Source: an uncultured bacterium | GTDB lineage: Bacteria > Cyanobacteriota > Vampirovibrionia > Gastranaerophilales > Gastranaerophilaceae | Length of the DNA stretch: 33,728 nucleotides | Direction: 5' to 3' | Assembly (NCBI GenBank): GCA_902767275.1 | Contig: CACXGY010000087.1 | Coordinates: 1-33,728, forward strand | Shown: in pieces, positions 7,671 to 15,615 of the stretch | Layout of the letters: the number at the start of each line of letters is the position of its first letter | Numbering within the stretch: position 1 is the stretch's first letter | Program-made: the position numbers and the translations under genes | The notes under the pieces: model-generated | What the model saw: only the letters and a program-made list of their open reading frames with translations | Told to the model about the DNA's origin: nothing | The model's database searches: none

Positions 7671-7701
7671 TTGATTTTTTGCTTTGAATATGTATTATAA
7701 T
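7671..7701 (+). promoter_or_regulatory. probable promoter of the lytic transglycosylase gene
   Basis: A perfect -10 box TATAAT (7696-7701) has TTGATT (7671-7676) upstream, with a spacer of 19 bases, slightly long. Transcription would start near 7708, giving a leader of about 94 bases before the ATG. Confidence 0.5.
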
Positions 7702-7707
7702 TACATA

Positions 7708-7801
7708 ATCAATTTTCCGTTGAATTCAAATTTGATGGAGTAGTTAACCGGATAAGGCGAATTTTTTGCGGAGTGCAATGTACAACATTAAGAGGATTTA
7801 G
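7708..7801 (+). promoter_or_regulatory. structured-looking 5' leader of the lytic transglycosylase mRNA
   Basis: This leader holds a perfect 10-bp palindrome TTGAATTCAA (7720-7729). It also has GGAGTAGTTAACCGGATAAG, then GCGAAT, then TTGCGGAGTGCAATG, and finally AGAGGA as the ribosome binding site before the ATG. The AACCG...GGCGAAT and CGGAG.GCAA elements are vaguely like parts of c-di-AMP (ydaO) riboswitches, which often precede cell-wall hydrolase genes, but the leader is too short and lacks other conserved blocks. It is better treated as an unassigned leader. Confidence 0.3.
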
Positions 7802-8416
7802 ATGATTAGAAAACTAGCAGTATTCACTTTATTAGTGATTATTATGGCTATGCGAGTCGAAGCATCGGAAATACCCGTAAACCAAGTAAAAGACACTATA
7901 GTAAAACACTCAGTTGAAATGGGTGTTGATCCTGCTCTTGCATTATCACTTGCGAAAGCAGAATCAGGTTTTACTCATGAGTCAAAAAGCCAATATGGTG
8001 CGGTAGGGGTATATCAACTCATGCCTGATACGGCAAAAAGATTAGGCGTTAACCCTTATTTATTAGACGGTAATATTCGTGGCGGGTTAATGTACTATAA
8101 GATGTTATACAAGATGTTCGGTTCTACTGAACTTGCATTGGCAGCGTATCACACAGGACCTGCTTATGTTCTTAAGCATAAACAACCGGCACCTTGTTCT
8201 AAAGGTTATGTTTCTTCAATTATGAAAGAGTACTACAGATTAAAAGCGTATACTGATCCTGCAGTAAAAAGACATAACGATAAGATTAAGGCTCAGCAGC
8301 AAGCAGCAGAAAAAGCAAAGAAAGATGCTGCAGAAAAGGCAAAACAGCATCAAGCACAGCAACATGCTCATGTTAAACATGCTGCATCAAATGTTCAAAC
8401 TGACAAGTCAGTTTAA
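7802..8416 (+). CDS. secreted SLT-domain lytic transglycosylase
   Basis: A 204-residue exported protein. A signal peptide spans about residues 1-21, with predicted cleavage after VEA. The SLT (goose-lysozyme-like) domain follows at about 28-140. It has the catalytic Glu54 in LAKAESGF, GAVGVYQLMPDTAKRLG (66-82) and ALAAYHTGPAYV (112-123), the typical E-S, G-x-x-Q-x-M-P and A-Y-N-x-G-P-type motifs, with His in place of Asn. It would cleave peptidoglycan glycan strands in the periplasm, forming 1,6-anhydroMurNAc. The last 60 residues are a low-complexity Ala/Lys/Gln/His tail, perhaps a wall-binding or disordered linker. AGAGGA precedes the ATG. A phage-endolysin origin is possible given the neighbours, but the own promoter, leader, signal peptide and terminator suggest a cellular gene. 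Confidence 0.88.
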   Translation: MIRKLAVFTLLVIIMAMRVEASEIPVNQVKDTIVKHSVEMGVDPALALSLAKAESGFTHESKSQYGAVGVYQLMPDTAKRLGVNPYLLDGNIRGGLMYYKMLYKMFGSTELALAAYHTGPAYVLKHKQPAPCSKGYVSSIMKEYYRLKAYTDPAVKRHNDKIKAQQQAAEKAKKDAAEKAKQHQAQQHAHVKHAASNVQTDKSV

Positions 8417-8430
8417 AATATTAAAAAGAT

Positions 8431-8463
8431 AAAAAAATCCCTGTATTAAAACAGGGATTTTTT
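8431..8463 (+). terminator. Rho-independent terminator after the lytic transglycosylase
   Basis: The stem AAAAAATCCCTGT pairs with ACAGGGATTTTTT around an ATTAAA loop, with A-tract and T-tract on either side. It starts 15 bases after the stop. The flanking tracts would let it act in both directions. Confidence 0.92.
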
Positions 8464-8556
8464 GTTTTATTGTAATCTATAAAAATTATATTTTCTCTTA
8501 TAAAAAGGTAATAAGGTAATATAAACAGTAGTGTGCGATGTTTCGCACCGGATTAA

Positions 8557-8693
8557 TTAAATCAGTAACCAATCCTCCGTCCTTCTCTTGTCAATAAAAG
8601 GATGTGTGTTCCCTGTCCTTTGCAATGGAAGGGTTAGGGCAGAGTTGCCGATAAACAAGTATCGGTAGACTAAAGTCTATTCTACCTGCTTTT
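8557..8693 (-). repeat. structured dispersed repeat, copy B (inverted relative to copy A)
   Basis: Read on the minus strand this matches 4335-4471 without gaps (about 82% by hand count). The best-conserved parts are TATCGGCAAC, CCCTAACCCTTCC, CAGGGAACACACATCCTT and TTGACAAG. It forms a clean hairpin CCGATA/TATCGG that is imperfect in copy A, and TAGAC/GTCTA nearby. In the main stem, one pair changes from C-G in A to U-A here and another from C-G to U-G, so pairing is largely kept, with one mismatch. On the minus strand it begins about 20 bases after the stop of the acetyltransferase gene, again a sense-oriented 3' position. A small separate hairpin (GTGCGA, TGTT, TCGCAC) lies beside it at 8533-8548. 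The rest of 8464-8714 shows no gene. Confidence 0.85.
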
Positions 8694-8714
8694 TGTATTT
8701 TAACTTGTCAGAAG

Positions 8715-9284
8715 TTACTTACAATTATCATTGATAATAGTGTCCTTGAACTTTGAAGAATCTAATATTCTTATAACTCTTGCAGGATTTCCTACAACCA
8801 CAGCATTATCAGGAACATCTTTGGTTACAACCGCCCCTGCTCCAACAACGGCATTTTCTCCGATTGTTACCCCCGGAAGTATTGTTACATTTACCCCTAT
8901 CCACACGTTTTTCTTTATATAAACAGGTTTACAGGTTATTACATATCTGTCATACATATCGTGGTTATTTGTTGCAATGGTACAATTTAATGAAATCATT
9001 GTATTATCTTCAATTGTTAATCCGCCTGCTGACATACATTGAAAATTATTCAAAATAACAACATTTTTACCGATTTTAACCTTATCTGCCAATATCGTAA
9101 ATATTGGCGGGTGTAAAACAGTATTTTCGCCTAAAGAATGGTTAAAAAGTTCATCAATCAATTCTTTACATTCCGGAGTAGTCGGATTAGTATGATTTAT
9201 CCTAAAACACAAATCAGAACTTCTCTTTGCTTCAGCAATCCGTTCCGGCTCTTGATTCCTCACATCAATTCTAATTTCTTCCAT
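8715..9284 (-). CDS. sugar O-acetyltransferase of the maltose/galactoside acetyltransferase type
   Basis: A 189-residue left-handed beta-helix acetyltransferase. The N-terminal helical segment (residues about 5-50) is typical of the Maa/LacA/NodL group. Hexapeptide-repeat coils follow (VKIGKNVVI, LTIEDNTMIS, VTIGENAVVGAGAVVTKDV). The catalytic His is H108 in TNNHDMYDR, and the end has VVVGNPARVIR, the usual C-terminal cap. It would transfer acetyl from acetyl-CoA to a sugar hydroxyl in the cytosol; the acceptor could be an envelope sugar or a detoxified free sugar. Length fits the family. AGAGGT precedes the ATG on the minus strand. It stands alone, with the structured repeat downstream and the broken rubrerythrin gene upstream in the same direction. 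Confidence 0.88.
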   Translation of the reverse strand: MEEIRIDVRNQEPERIAEAKRSSDLCFRINHTNPTTPECKELIDELFNHSLGENTVLHPPIFTILADKVKIGKNVVILNNFQCMSAGGLTIEDNTMISLNCTIATNNHDMYDRYVITCKPVYIKKNVWIGVNVTILPGVTIGENAVVGAGAVVTKDVPDNAVVVGNPARVIRILDSSKFKDTIINDNCK

Positions 9285-9376
9285 AATATACCTCTATAAA
9301 ATTAATGATAGTACAAATTTATTTTACTATGTTATAAAAGATGCAGAACAATAATTTGCTCTACATCTTAGAAAAT

Positions 9377-9934
9377 TTATATCAATTTAAAAACCGCTTT
9401 AGGCATATTACAAACAGGACATTTATAGTCATCAGGTTCGTTGTCTAAATCGCCGACATATTCAAATCCGCATACAGAACATGAATAAACTTTTTGACCT
9501 TCATTATTTACCTCTGCTCCTGCATATTTGTCCAAAATCGCTTTTGTTCTTTCTCCGTGGTGTTTTTCTTGAACAGCGAATTCTCTTACTTGAGCAACTG
9601 CTTCTTCTCCTACACCCAATTCTGCGAGTTTATCTGCCAGTTGATTAATATTATTTTCACCTTTAAATTCTGCTTTTGAAAGCCCTCTTACCATATTCCA
9701 GAAGGTCTTTTCATCAATCGGATATCTTCCGTTCAACATTGCATAAAAAGCACCGTGATTAGTTTCTTGATTTCCCAGTTCAATAAACTCTTTTGCAACA
9801 TCATCAAGTCCAAATTGTTCTTTTGCGACCTTTGCCAATGCATAATACATCGCTCCGCCGGTTGCTTCGCCTACTGATAGTTGGGCAATTTATTTTTCAA
9901 TTGCCGTACCTTTTGTTTTACCATAATAATTCAT
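9377..9934 (-). pseudogene. rbr: rubrerythrin interrupted by an in-frame stop codon
   Basis: From the ATG at 9934, which has an ideal AAGGAG seven bases upstream, the frame reads MNYYGKTKGTAIEK, then TAA (9892-9890), and continues in the same frame as IAQLSVGEATGGAMYYALAK to the end. The remainder is a good rubrerythrin: a ferritin-like di-iron domain with QETNHGAF and QEKHHGER (E-x-x-H ligands), and a C-terminal rubredoxin with two C-x-x-C knuckles (YSCSVCGF, YKCPVCNM). The family reduces hydrogen peroxide in anaerobes. Restarting at the internal ATG (9850, 157 residues) would drop the first helix with its GEA glutamate, normally a metal ligand, and that ATG has a GGAG only two bases away. 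A one-base change (AAA, CAA or GAA to TAA) explains it. A sequencing error or true decay are both possible. Confidence 0.75.
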
Positions 9935-10106
9935 AGGTGTCTCCTTATATTATACAATTAAACAACTTTGTAATATCATATTATAAAAATACTCCTATAA
10001 GAGAATATTTATTATAATACTGTAGCAATATATTTAATATACAAATAAAATTGTTATGGCTATCCGAATTTGTTTGATATAAAATAAAATTGAAGGAGGG
10101 GTTAAT

Positions 10107-10931
10107 ATGTGGAAATATTCAGACAAGGTAATGGATCACTACAGAAACCCTAGAAATGTTGGTAAAATAGATGATGCAGATGTAATAGGCGAAGCAGGTT
10201 CACTTGCTTGCGGGGATTCGCTTAAATTATATTTAAAGATAAAAGATGGTGTAGTAACAGATGCGAAGTTTCAAACCTTCGGATGTGGTTCTGCGGTTGC
10301 AAGTTCAAGTATTTTAACAGAAATGGTTATCGGAAAACCGCTTGAAGAAGTAAGAAAAATCACAAATGCTGATATAGCGAAAGAACTTGACGGACTTCCA
10401 CCTGAAAAAATGCATTGTTCTGTTATGGGACATGAAGCACTGGAAGATGCACTTAAAAAGTACTATGATGAAGAAATTGAATTTGATTTATCAAATACAG
10501 AAAATAAAGAATCAAGAGTGGTCTGTACATGTTTTAATGTAACAGAAGATATCATAAAAGAAGCGATTGAAGTTAACGGACTAAAAACAGTTGAAGATAT
10601 AACAAATTATACAAAAGCAGGTGGTGCATGCGGACGTTGTAAAGGTGATATACAAAAACTTATTGATAAATATGCTAAGAAAGATGAGCCTAAACTATCG
10701 CCTGCTCAGTTAATATTAAAAATTAATAAGGTCATAGAAAATGTAATTGCACCCGAACTTCAAAAAGACGGTGGCGATATTGAATTAATTGATATCAATG
10801 AAAATAAAGTTTATGTCAAATTACAAGGCAGATGTTCTTCGTGTAAAAATTCTGTTTTGACAATTAAATCATTCGTTGAGTCAACATTAAAAGATAAAGT
10901 AAGTAAAGATATAGAGGTTATACAAGTATAA
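10107..10931 (+). CDS. nifU: NifU iron-sulfur cluster assembly scaffold
   Basis: A 274-residue full-length NifU with all three modules. The IscU-like scaffold (1-125) has cluster ligands C35 (LACGDS), C60 (FGCGSA) and C104 (MHCSVM). The Bfd-like [2Fe-2S] domain (about 136-188) has C140, C142, C175 and C178. The Nfu domain (about 200-274) has the C243-x-x-C246 pair. It builds Fe-S clusters in the cytosol from sulfur supplied by NifS and transfers them to apoproteins. GGAGGGG lies six bases before the ATG, and the nifS start overlaps its stop by one base, so the pair is made together. No nitrogenase gene is visible, so this is more likely the general Fe-S system, as in other anaerobes. The 9935-10106 gap is AT-rich and must hold divergent promoters for it and the rubrerythrin. 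Confidence 0.95.
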   Translation: MWKYSDKVMDHYRNPRNVGKIDDADVIGEAGSLACGDSLKLYLKIKDGVVTDAKFQTFGCGSAVASSSILTEMVIGKPLEEVRKITNADIAKELDGLPPEKMHCSVMGHEALEDALKKYYDEEIEFDLSNTENKESRVVCTCFNVTEDIIKEAIEVNGLKTVEDITNYTKAGGACGRCKGDIQKLIDKYAKKDEPKLSPAQLILKINKVIENVIAPELQKDGGDIELIDINENKVYVKLQGRCSSCKNSVLTIKSFVESTLKDKVSKDIEVIQV

Positions 10932-12121
10932 TGGTTATTTATTTAGATAATAACGCAACAACAAAAGTTGATGATAAAGTTTTTGATGAAATGATTCCTT
11001 TTTTAAGAGAAGAATACGCTAATCCTTCCAGTATGTATGAGTTTAGTGTAAAATCGTCTAATGCTATTGCAGATGCAAGAGAAAAGGTAAAAGAATTTCT
11101 CGGTGCTAAGTCTGAAAAGGAAATTATCTTTACTTCTTGCGGCTCCGAAAGTGCTAATACAGCAATAAAAGGTGCTGTCGCTCACAATAAATCAAAAAAA
11201 CATATTATTACTACAAAAGTCGAACATCCTTGTGTGTTAAATACATATAAATCATTAGAAAAACAAGGATATAAAGTCGACTATATCGGGGTAAATGCAA
11301 ACGGAGAGTTAGATTTAGAAGAATTAAAAGAAAAAATTACGGATGATACTGCTTTAGTGTCTGTAATGTGGGCAAATAATGAAACAGGTGTTATTTTCCC
11401 TGTAAAAGAAATCGGAGAAATAATAAAATCAAGAAATCCAAATACACTGTTTTTTGTAGATGCAGTGCAGGCAGCAGGAAAAATAAATATAGATGTAAAA
11501 GATTCAAATATCGATATGCTTGGAGTATCAGGACACAAGTTTCACGCTCCAAAAGGTATAGGTGTTTTATATGTAAAATCAAATGTTATTCTTCCGCCGC
11601 TGATAACTGGCGGACATCAGGAAAGAGGCTACAGAGCAGGTACAGAAAACGTTCCGTATATAGTCGGGCTTGGTAAAGCCGCTGAATTGGCTCAAGAGAA
11701 TTTAGGGTTTGAACTGTCAGAGGTTAAAAGACTGAGAGATAAATTGGAAACCGGTATCTTAAAAAATATTTTTAATGCAAGGTTAAATTCTTCAATATCA
11801 AACAGAGTGCCAAATACTACTAATATTGGGTTTGAATATATTGAGGGAGAATTGATATTGTTACATTTAAGTGATTTGGGGATTTGTGCCAGTTCCGGTA
11901 GTGCTTGCACATCAGGTTCTCTTGAACCAAGTCATGTATTGAGAGCAATGGGTACTCCGTTTACTTCTTTGCACGGTAGTATAAGATTTAGTCTTAGTCG
12001 ATTTACAACAGAAAAAGAAGTAGATTTTGTTCTTGATAAACTGCCTAAAGTTATTGACAGTATAACTAAAATTTCTCCGTATCAAGAGGAGTTAGAACAT
12101 CTTAAAAAAACAAGAAGTTAA
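10931..12121 (+). CDS. nifS: cysteine desulfurase NifS
   Basis: A 396-residue PLP-dependent desulfurase that takes sulfur from cysteine as a persulfide and passes it to NifU. Visible landmarks are the N-terminal YLDNNATTKVD; the PLP-stacking His99 (VEHPCVL); DAVQAAGK (177-184), whose Asp contacts the pyridine nitrogen; the Schiff-base lysine K203 in SGHKFHAPKG; RAGTENV; and the catalytic Cys326 in SSGSACTSGS. The short loop around this Cys fits the NifS/IscS group, not SufS. The ATG shares one base with the nifU stop (TAATG), so translation is coupled. A small open frame follows 18 bases downstream and is probably in the same transcript. Confidence 0.95.
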   Translation: MVIYLDNNATTKVDDKVFDEMIPFLREEYANPSSMYEFSVKSSNAIADAREKVKEFLGAKSEKEIIFTSCGSESANTAIKGAVAHNKSKKHIITTKVEHPCVLNTYKSLEKQGYKVDYIGVNANGELDLEELKEKITDDTALVSVMWANNETGVIFPVKEIGEIIKSRNPNTLFFVDAVQAAGKINIDVKDSNIDMLGVSGHKFHAPKGIGVLYVKSNVILPPLITGGHQERGYRAGTENVPYIVGLGKAAELAQENLGFELSEVKRLRDKLETGILKNIFNARLNSSISNRVPNTTNIGFEYIEGELILLHLSDLGICASSGSACTSGSLEPSHVLRAMGTPFTSLHGSIRFSLSRFTTEKEVDFVLDKLPKVIDSITKISPYQEELEHLKKTRS

Positions 12122-12139
12122 AATCAGAAAGGATTTAAT

Positions 12140-12346
12140 ATGTTTCAAGTTTATACTCAAGAAGGAAATAAAGAATTAACTAAAACTCTCATTGGCGAGT
12201 TCAAAGATTATGATGAAGCAATGGATAAAGCAGAAGCCGTTGTAGAAGGTAAATCAGGTTTAAAATATATTGTTGAAGAAACAAACGGTTGTTTTAACAG
12301 TTATGGCGATTTAGTTGCAACTGTTATTGCTGAAGGTGAAGGTTAA
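12140..12346 (+). CDS. small acidic protein downstream of nifS, unknown function
   Basis: A 68-residue acidic protein starting MFQVYTQEGNKELTKTLIGE, with a likely beta-alpha-beta layout and one Cys in the middle (TNGCFNSYGD). I do not recognise a family. AGAAAGGA before the ATG and the 18-base distance from nifS argue that it is real and co-transcribed with the Fe-S genes. A role in cluster assembly is only suggested by position. Its stop codon overlaps the stop of the opposing gene: TTAA at 12343-12346 serves both strands, so the two 3' ends meet without any terminator between them. Confidence 0.7.
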   Translation: MFQVYTQEGNKELTKTLIGEFKDYDEAMDKAEAVVEGKSGLKYIVEETNGCFNSYGDLVATVIAEGEG

Positions 12347-12735
12347 AAAGTTTTTGTTTGGTTTGTTTCTATATATTTGAAAAGTTTTTGCGGAATTTCT
12401 GATGAGAAATTATAATCTCCGTTAAAAGAGGTTATTTTTAACATTGATTTTGTTGACGATACATATACAATTGAAGCAAGAAATTTTTGATTATTGGTTA
12501 TAAAAACTATGTATCCACCCTTAGACTGAACTTCTTTAATCTGATAATCATATTCATTCATACCTGCAAGTGCTAAATAAAATAATTTTTCATATCCGAT
12601 AGGAAATGTTTTAACGCAGTTGGTTAATTCTGTTTTTGTATTTGCAGTGGCATTTTGAGTGTTAGCCGCATTAACGGGTAACAAAATAATAATACTAAAT
12701 ATAATACAAGTTATTAATTTTATTGTTCTTTCCAT
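12343..12735 (-). CDS. small exported protein of unknown function, coupled to polA
   Basis: A 130-residue protein with a signal peptide at about residues 1-24 (KLITCIIFSIIILLPVNA, cleavage after VNA). The mature part has Thr/Asn-rich beta strands, a YEKLFYLALAGMNEYDYQI segment and a final amphipathic helix (EIPQKLFKYIE). I cannot assign a family; a small periplasmic or outer-membrane-linked protein is likely. Its ATG lies inside the last codons of polA (16-base overlap), with no clear ribosome binding site, so translation probably depends on ribosomes finishing polA. Confidence 0.7.
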   Translation of the reverse strand: MERTIKLITCIIFSIIILLPVNAANTQNATANTKTELTNCVKTFPIGYEKLFYLALAGMNEYDYQIKEVQSKGGYIVFITNNQKFLASIVYVSSTKSMLKITSFNGDYNFSSEIPQKLFKYIETNQTKTF

Positions 12736-15446
12736 GATTCACCATAATTTATATCTACCTCAAGAGGAACTTTGAATGGTTGTCCAAGTTCCATACATTC
12801 AAGAACAATTGATTTTAGTTCTTCCAGTTCTGATTTTTCAACTTCAAATACTAATTCGTCGTGTACTTGCATAACCATTTTTGATTTCATATTATTTTCA
12901 GTTAACTTTTTGTCAACTTCAATCATAGCCATTTTTATTAAATCTGCTGCTGTACCTTGCAGAGGTTGATTGATTGCAGCCCGTTCAGCAAATTCTCTAA
13001 TTTGATAATTTGCACTTGAAAGTTCTGCACCTAAATATCTTTTTCTTCCGTAAAGCGTTTCTACATAACCATGCTCGTGTACAAAATCAATTTTATTAAT
13101 CATATACTGTTGTATTTTTGGATATGATTGGAAATATTTTTCAATAAATTCGCCTGCTTCTTCATTAGAAATATTTAATGATTTAGCAAGTCCGTATTTT
13201 GATTGTCCGTATACAATACCAAAGTTTACTGCTTTTGCTTTACGACGCATATCTTTTGTAACTTCTTCTATAGGAACACCAAATACTTTTGATGCTGTTA
13301 GAGTGTGAACATCAATATTTTTTGTAAACGCTTCTATTAAATGTTCATCTTCTGCAACGTGTGCTAATAACCTTAATTCTATTTGAGAATAATCTGCTGA
13401 TAACATTAAATAGTGTTCTCTGTCTTGCGGACAAAAAGCATTTCTTATTTTGTTTCCTTCTTCTGAGCGAATAGGAATATTTTGCAGATTAGGATTAGAC
13501 GACGACAATCTGCCTGTAACGGTTGTCGCTTGATTATATGTGGTATGTATTCTTCCGTCACGTTTGCTTATTAGCGTTGGCAAAGAATCTGTGTATGTAG
13601 AACGAAGTTTTGAAAATTTTCTGTGTTGAAGAATAAAATCACATATTTCATAATCATTTGCGAGTTCTTCTAATATTTCAGCAGACGTTGAACGTTTTCT
13701 TTTTTTAGTTTTGATTTCAAGTTTGTCATATAAAACTTCTGCAACTTGTTTAGGAGAATTGATATTAAAAGGTCCGCCGGCAAGTTGATATATAAAATCT
13801 TCCAATTCTGCCAGTTTTTCTGTCATAAAATCCGATAGCGATTTAAGATAGCCTGTATCTATTGCTACACCTGTATATTCCATTTTTGCAAGAACAGATG
13901 TTAATGGCAGTTCTATTTCATTTACCAATTTTTGTTCTTGTTCCGATAAATTTTTCCTCCAATAGTTAGCAAGGTTAAATATAGAATATGCTTCGTCACA
14001 TGCATAAAGACATGCCGATGTAAGAAATTCTGAATTAATTTCTTGCTTTTCTCCCATTATGTGATTAAGAAAATCCAATGCCTGCGACTCTATTTGATGG
14101 CTTCTGTTCGGGTCTTTTACATAACTCGCAAGTAAAATATCATATTCAATACCGTCAAGAATAATTCCGTTTTCTCTTAAAATATAATAGTTCTTTTTAG
14201 CATCATAAAATATTTTTTTTATATTTTTATCTTCTAAGAGCGGTTTTAAAAGAGAGAGAGTATTTTCTTTGTTTTTTATAAAATAATTTTTTCCGTAAGA
14301 TACAGAAAATCCGAGAATATCTGATTTGTCCGCATAAGTATTTATTGCAAAACATTCTTGTTCTTTTAATTCTTTAATAAGATTTTTTAAATCATTCTCT
14401 GATTCAATAATAGTACTGTCTAACTCAGAAATGTCCTCTACGGTTTCTTTAATAGCCTGTGTAAATAATCCTAATTGTCCTGTCCCTTCTTGTTGATTAT
14501 TTTTTTGTTCAAGTATAGGGATTTGTTTTTCGGATAAATCCATACTTTTTGCTTTTTCAGGATTAAAAGATGCTAGTATTTTGTTTATATTTTTTATAAA
14601 AGAATAAGATTGCATACTTCTTAAAAATTCACTAACTTTATTGATATCAGGCAGTGCAACTTCGGCTTTATCAAAATCAAAATCAATATCAACATCAAGT
14701 TTGATAGTTGCTAATTGTTGACTTAGTTTTGCAATTTCTTTTCCTGTGCATATTTTTTCTTTTAAAGATTTTTGTTGAATATTTTCGCAGTTTTTAAGAA
14801 CATTATCTAATCTTTGGTATTCTGCAAGTAGTTTTTGAGCGGTTTTTTCTCCGATACCTTTGATACCGGGAATGTTATCGGAAGTATCTCCTCTCAGACC
14901 TTTATAATCAATAACTTGGTTAGGATATACACCCAATTTATCATATACTCGATTCCAGTTGTACTCAACCAATTCGCCCTTAGATGGAATGAGAACTTTG
15001 ATTAATCCCTCTTTATCAACAAGTTGAAAAGAGTCTTGATCTCCTGTCAGAATTAATGTTTTGTGCCCCAGTTTAGCCGCTCTCGTAGAAATAGTACCTA
15101 TAAGGTCATCTGCTTCGAATCCTTGACGTGTGTAGATTGGAATATCAAATGCTTTAAGACCTTGACAAATTAACTCTAATTGAGTGCCTAGTGAATCCGG
15201 CATTGATTCTCTATTTGCCTTATAATCTTCGTACATTTCAGTTCTAAATGTATGATGCGAAACATCAAATGTTACAGCGATTGAGTCAGGATGAATTTTT
15301 CCGAGTAAATCAAAAATAGCCTTAAAAAAACCATATACAGCCCATGTTGGTTGGTTTTCGGAATTTTTCATTGCGGTGCGTTCAAGTGCAAAAAATTGTC
15401 TGAATGCAAGGGCATGCCCGTCAATTAACACTAATGTTTTACTCAC
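12720..15446 (-). CDS. polA: DNA polymerase I
   Basis: A 908-residue polymerase for repair and RNA-primer removal. The N-terminal 5' nuclease (1-290) is intact: LIDGHALAFR, FEADDLIGT, ILTGDQDSF and GLRGDTSDNIPGIKGIGEKT. The middle domain (about 335-500) aligns in position with the 3'-5' exonuclease, but its metal motifs are gone: the DxE site reads CFAINTYADKS, the Exo II site reads FYDAKKNYYIL, and Exo III reads YACDEAYS. It should lack proofreading. The polymerase has motif A DYSQIELRLLAH (near 684), motif B RRKAKAVNFGIVYG (near 740) and motif C QVHDELVFEV (near 865). The start codon is GTG at 15446, with GGGGA seven bases upstream. A small exported protein gene overlaps its end. Confidence 0.95.
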   Translation of the reverse strand: MSKTLVLIDGHALAFRQFFALERTAMKNSENQPTWAVYGFFKAIFDLLGKIHPDSIAVTFDVSHHTFRTEMYEDYKANRESMPDSLGTQLELICQGLKAFDIPIYTRQGFEADDLIGTISTRAAKLGHKTLILTGDQDSFQLVDKEGLIKVLIPSKGELVEYNWNRVYDKLGVYPNQVIDYKGLRGDTSDNIPGIKGIGEKTAQKLLAEYQRLDNVLKNCENIQQKSLKEKICTGKEIAKLSQQLATIKLDVDIDFDFDKAEVALPDINKVSEFLRSMQSYSFIKNINKILASFNPEKAKSMDLSEKQIPILEQKNNQQEGTGQLGLFTQAIKETVEDISELDSTIIESENDLKNLIKELKEQECFAINTYADKSDILGFSVSYGKNYFIKNKENTLSLLKPLLEDKNIKKIFYDAKKNYYILRENGIILDGIEYDILLASYVKDPNRSHQIESQALDFLNHIMGEKQEINSEFLTSACLYACDEAYSIFNLANYWRKNLSEQEQKLVNEIELPLTSVLAKMEYTGVAIDTGYLKSLSDFMTEKLAELEDFIYQLAGGPFNINSPKQVAEVLYDKLEIKTKKRKRSTSAEILEELANDYEICDFILQHRKFSKLRSTYTDSLPTLISKRDGRIHTTYNQATTVTGRLSSSNPNLQNIPIRSEEGNKIRNAFCPQDREHYLMLSADYSQIELRLLAHVAEDEHLIEAFTKNIDVHTLTASKVFGVPIEEVTKDMRRKAKAVNFGIVYGQSKYGLAKSLNISNEEAGEFIEKYFQSYPKIQQYMINKIDFVHEHGYVETLYGRKRYLGAELSSANYQIREFAERAAINQPLQGTAADLIKMAMIEVDKKLTENNMKSKMVMQVHDELVFEVEKSELEELKSIVLECMELGQPFKVPLEVDINYGESWKEQ

Positions 15447-15615
15447 TTCTTATTCCCCAAATCTATCTAACACCTTTATATAATAGCACAATTCCTATAT
15501 TTAATAAAGAGTGGTAAAATAAAAATTCTTTTTTACAATTGCCTGATTGTTTAATAAAATTATGCAATCTTTGTAAATTTATGTAACAGTTTTGATGAAA
15601 ATTAAGTTAAAATTT

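Noticed and set aside
7708-7801. c-di-AMP (ydaO-type) riboswitch upstream of the lytic transglycosylase
   Set aside because: Only short pieces resemble the motif; the leader is under 100 bases and lacks the other conserved blocks and pairings.
7802-8416. Phage endolysin paired with the holin-like gene
   Set aside because: It has its own promoter, signal peptide and terminator, and lies beyond the phage terminator and a cellular glycosyltransferase gene.
4335-8693. Invertible (phase-variable) segment between the two inverted repeats
   Set aside because: The copies are only about 82% identical, no recombinase gene is present, and both appear tied to neighbouring gene ends.
9890-9892. Recoded TAA or selenocysteine-like readthrough in rubrerythrin
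   Set aside because: TAA ends many other genes in the window, selenocysteine uses TGA, and no recoding structure is visible.
9935-10106. PerR-type operator between rubrerythrin and nifU
   Set aside because: TTATAAT half-sites occur but the second half-site does not match; in such AT-rich DNA this is expected by chance.
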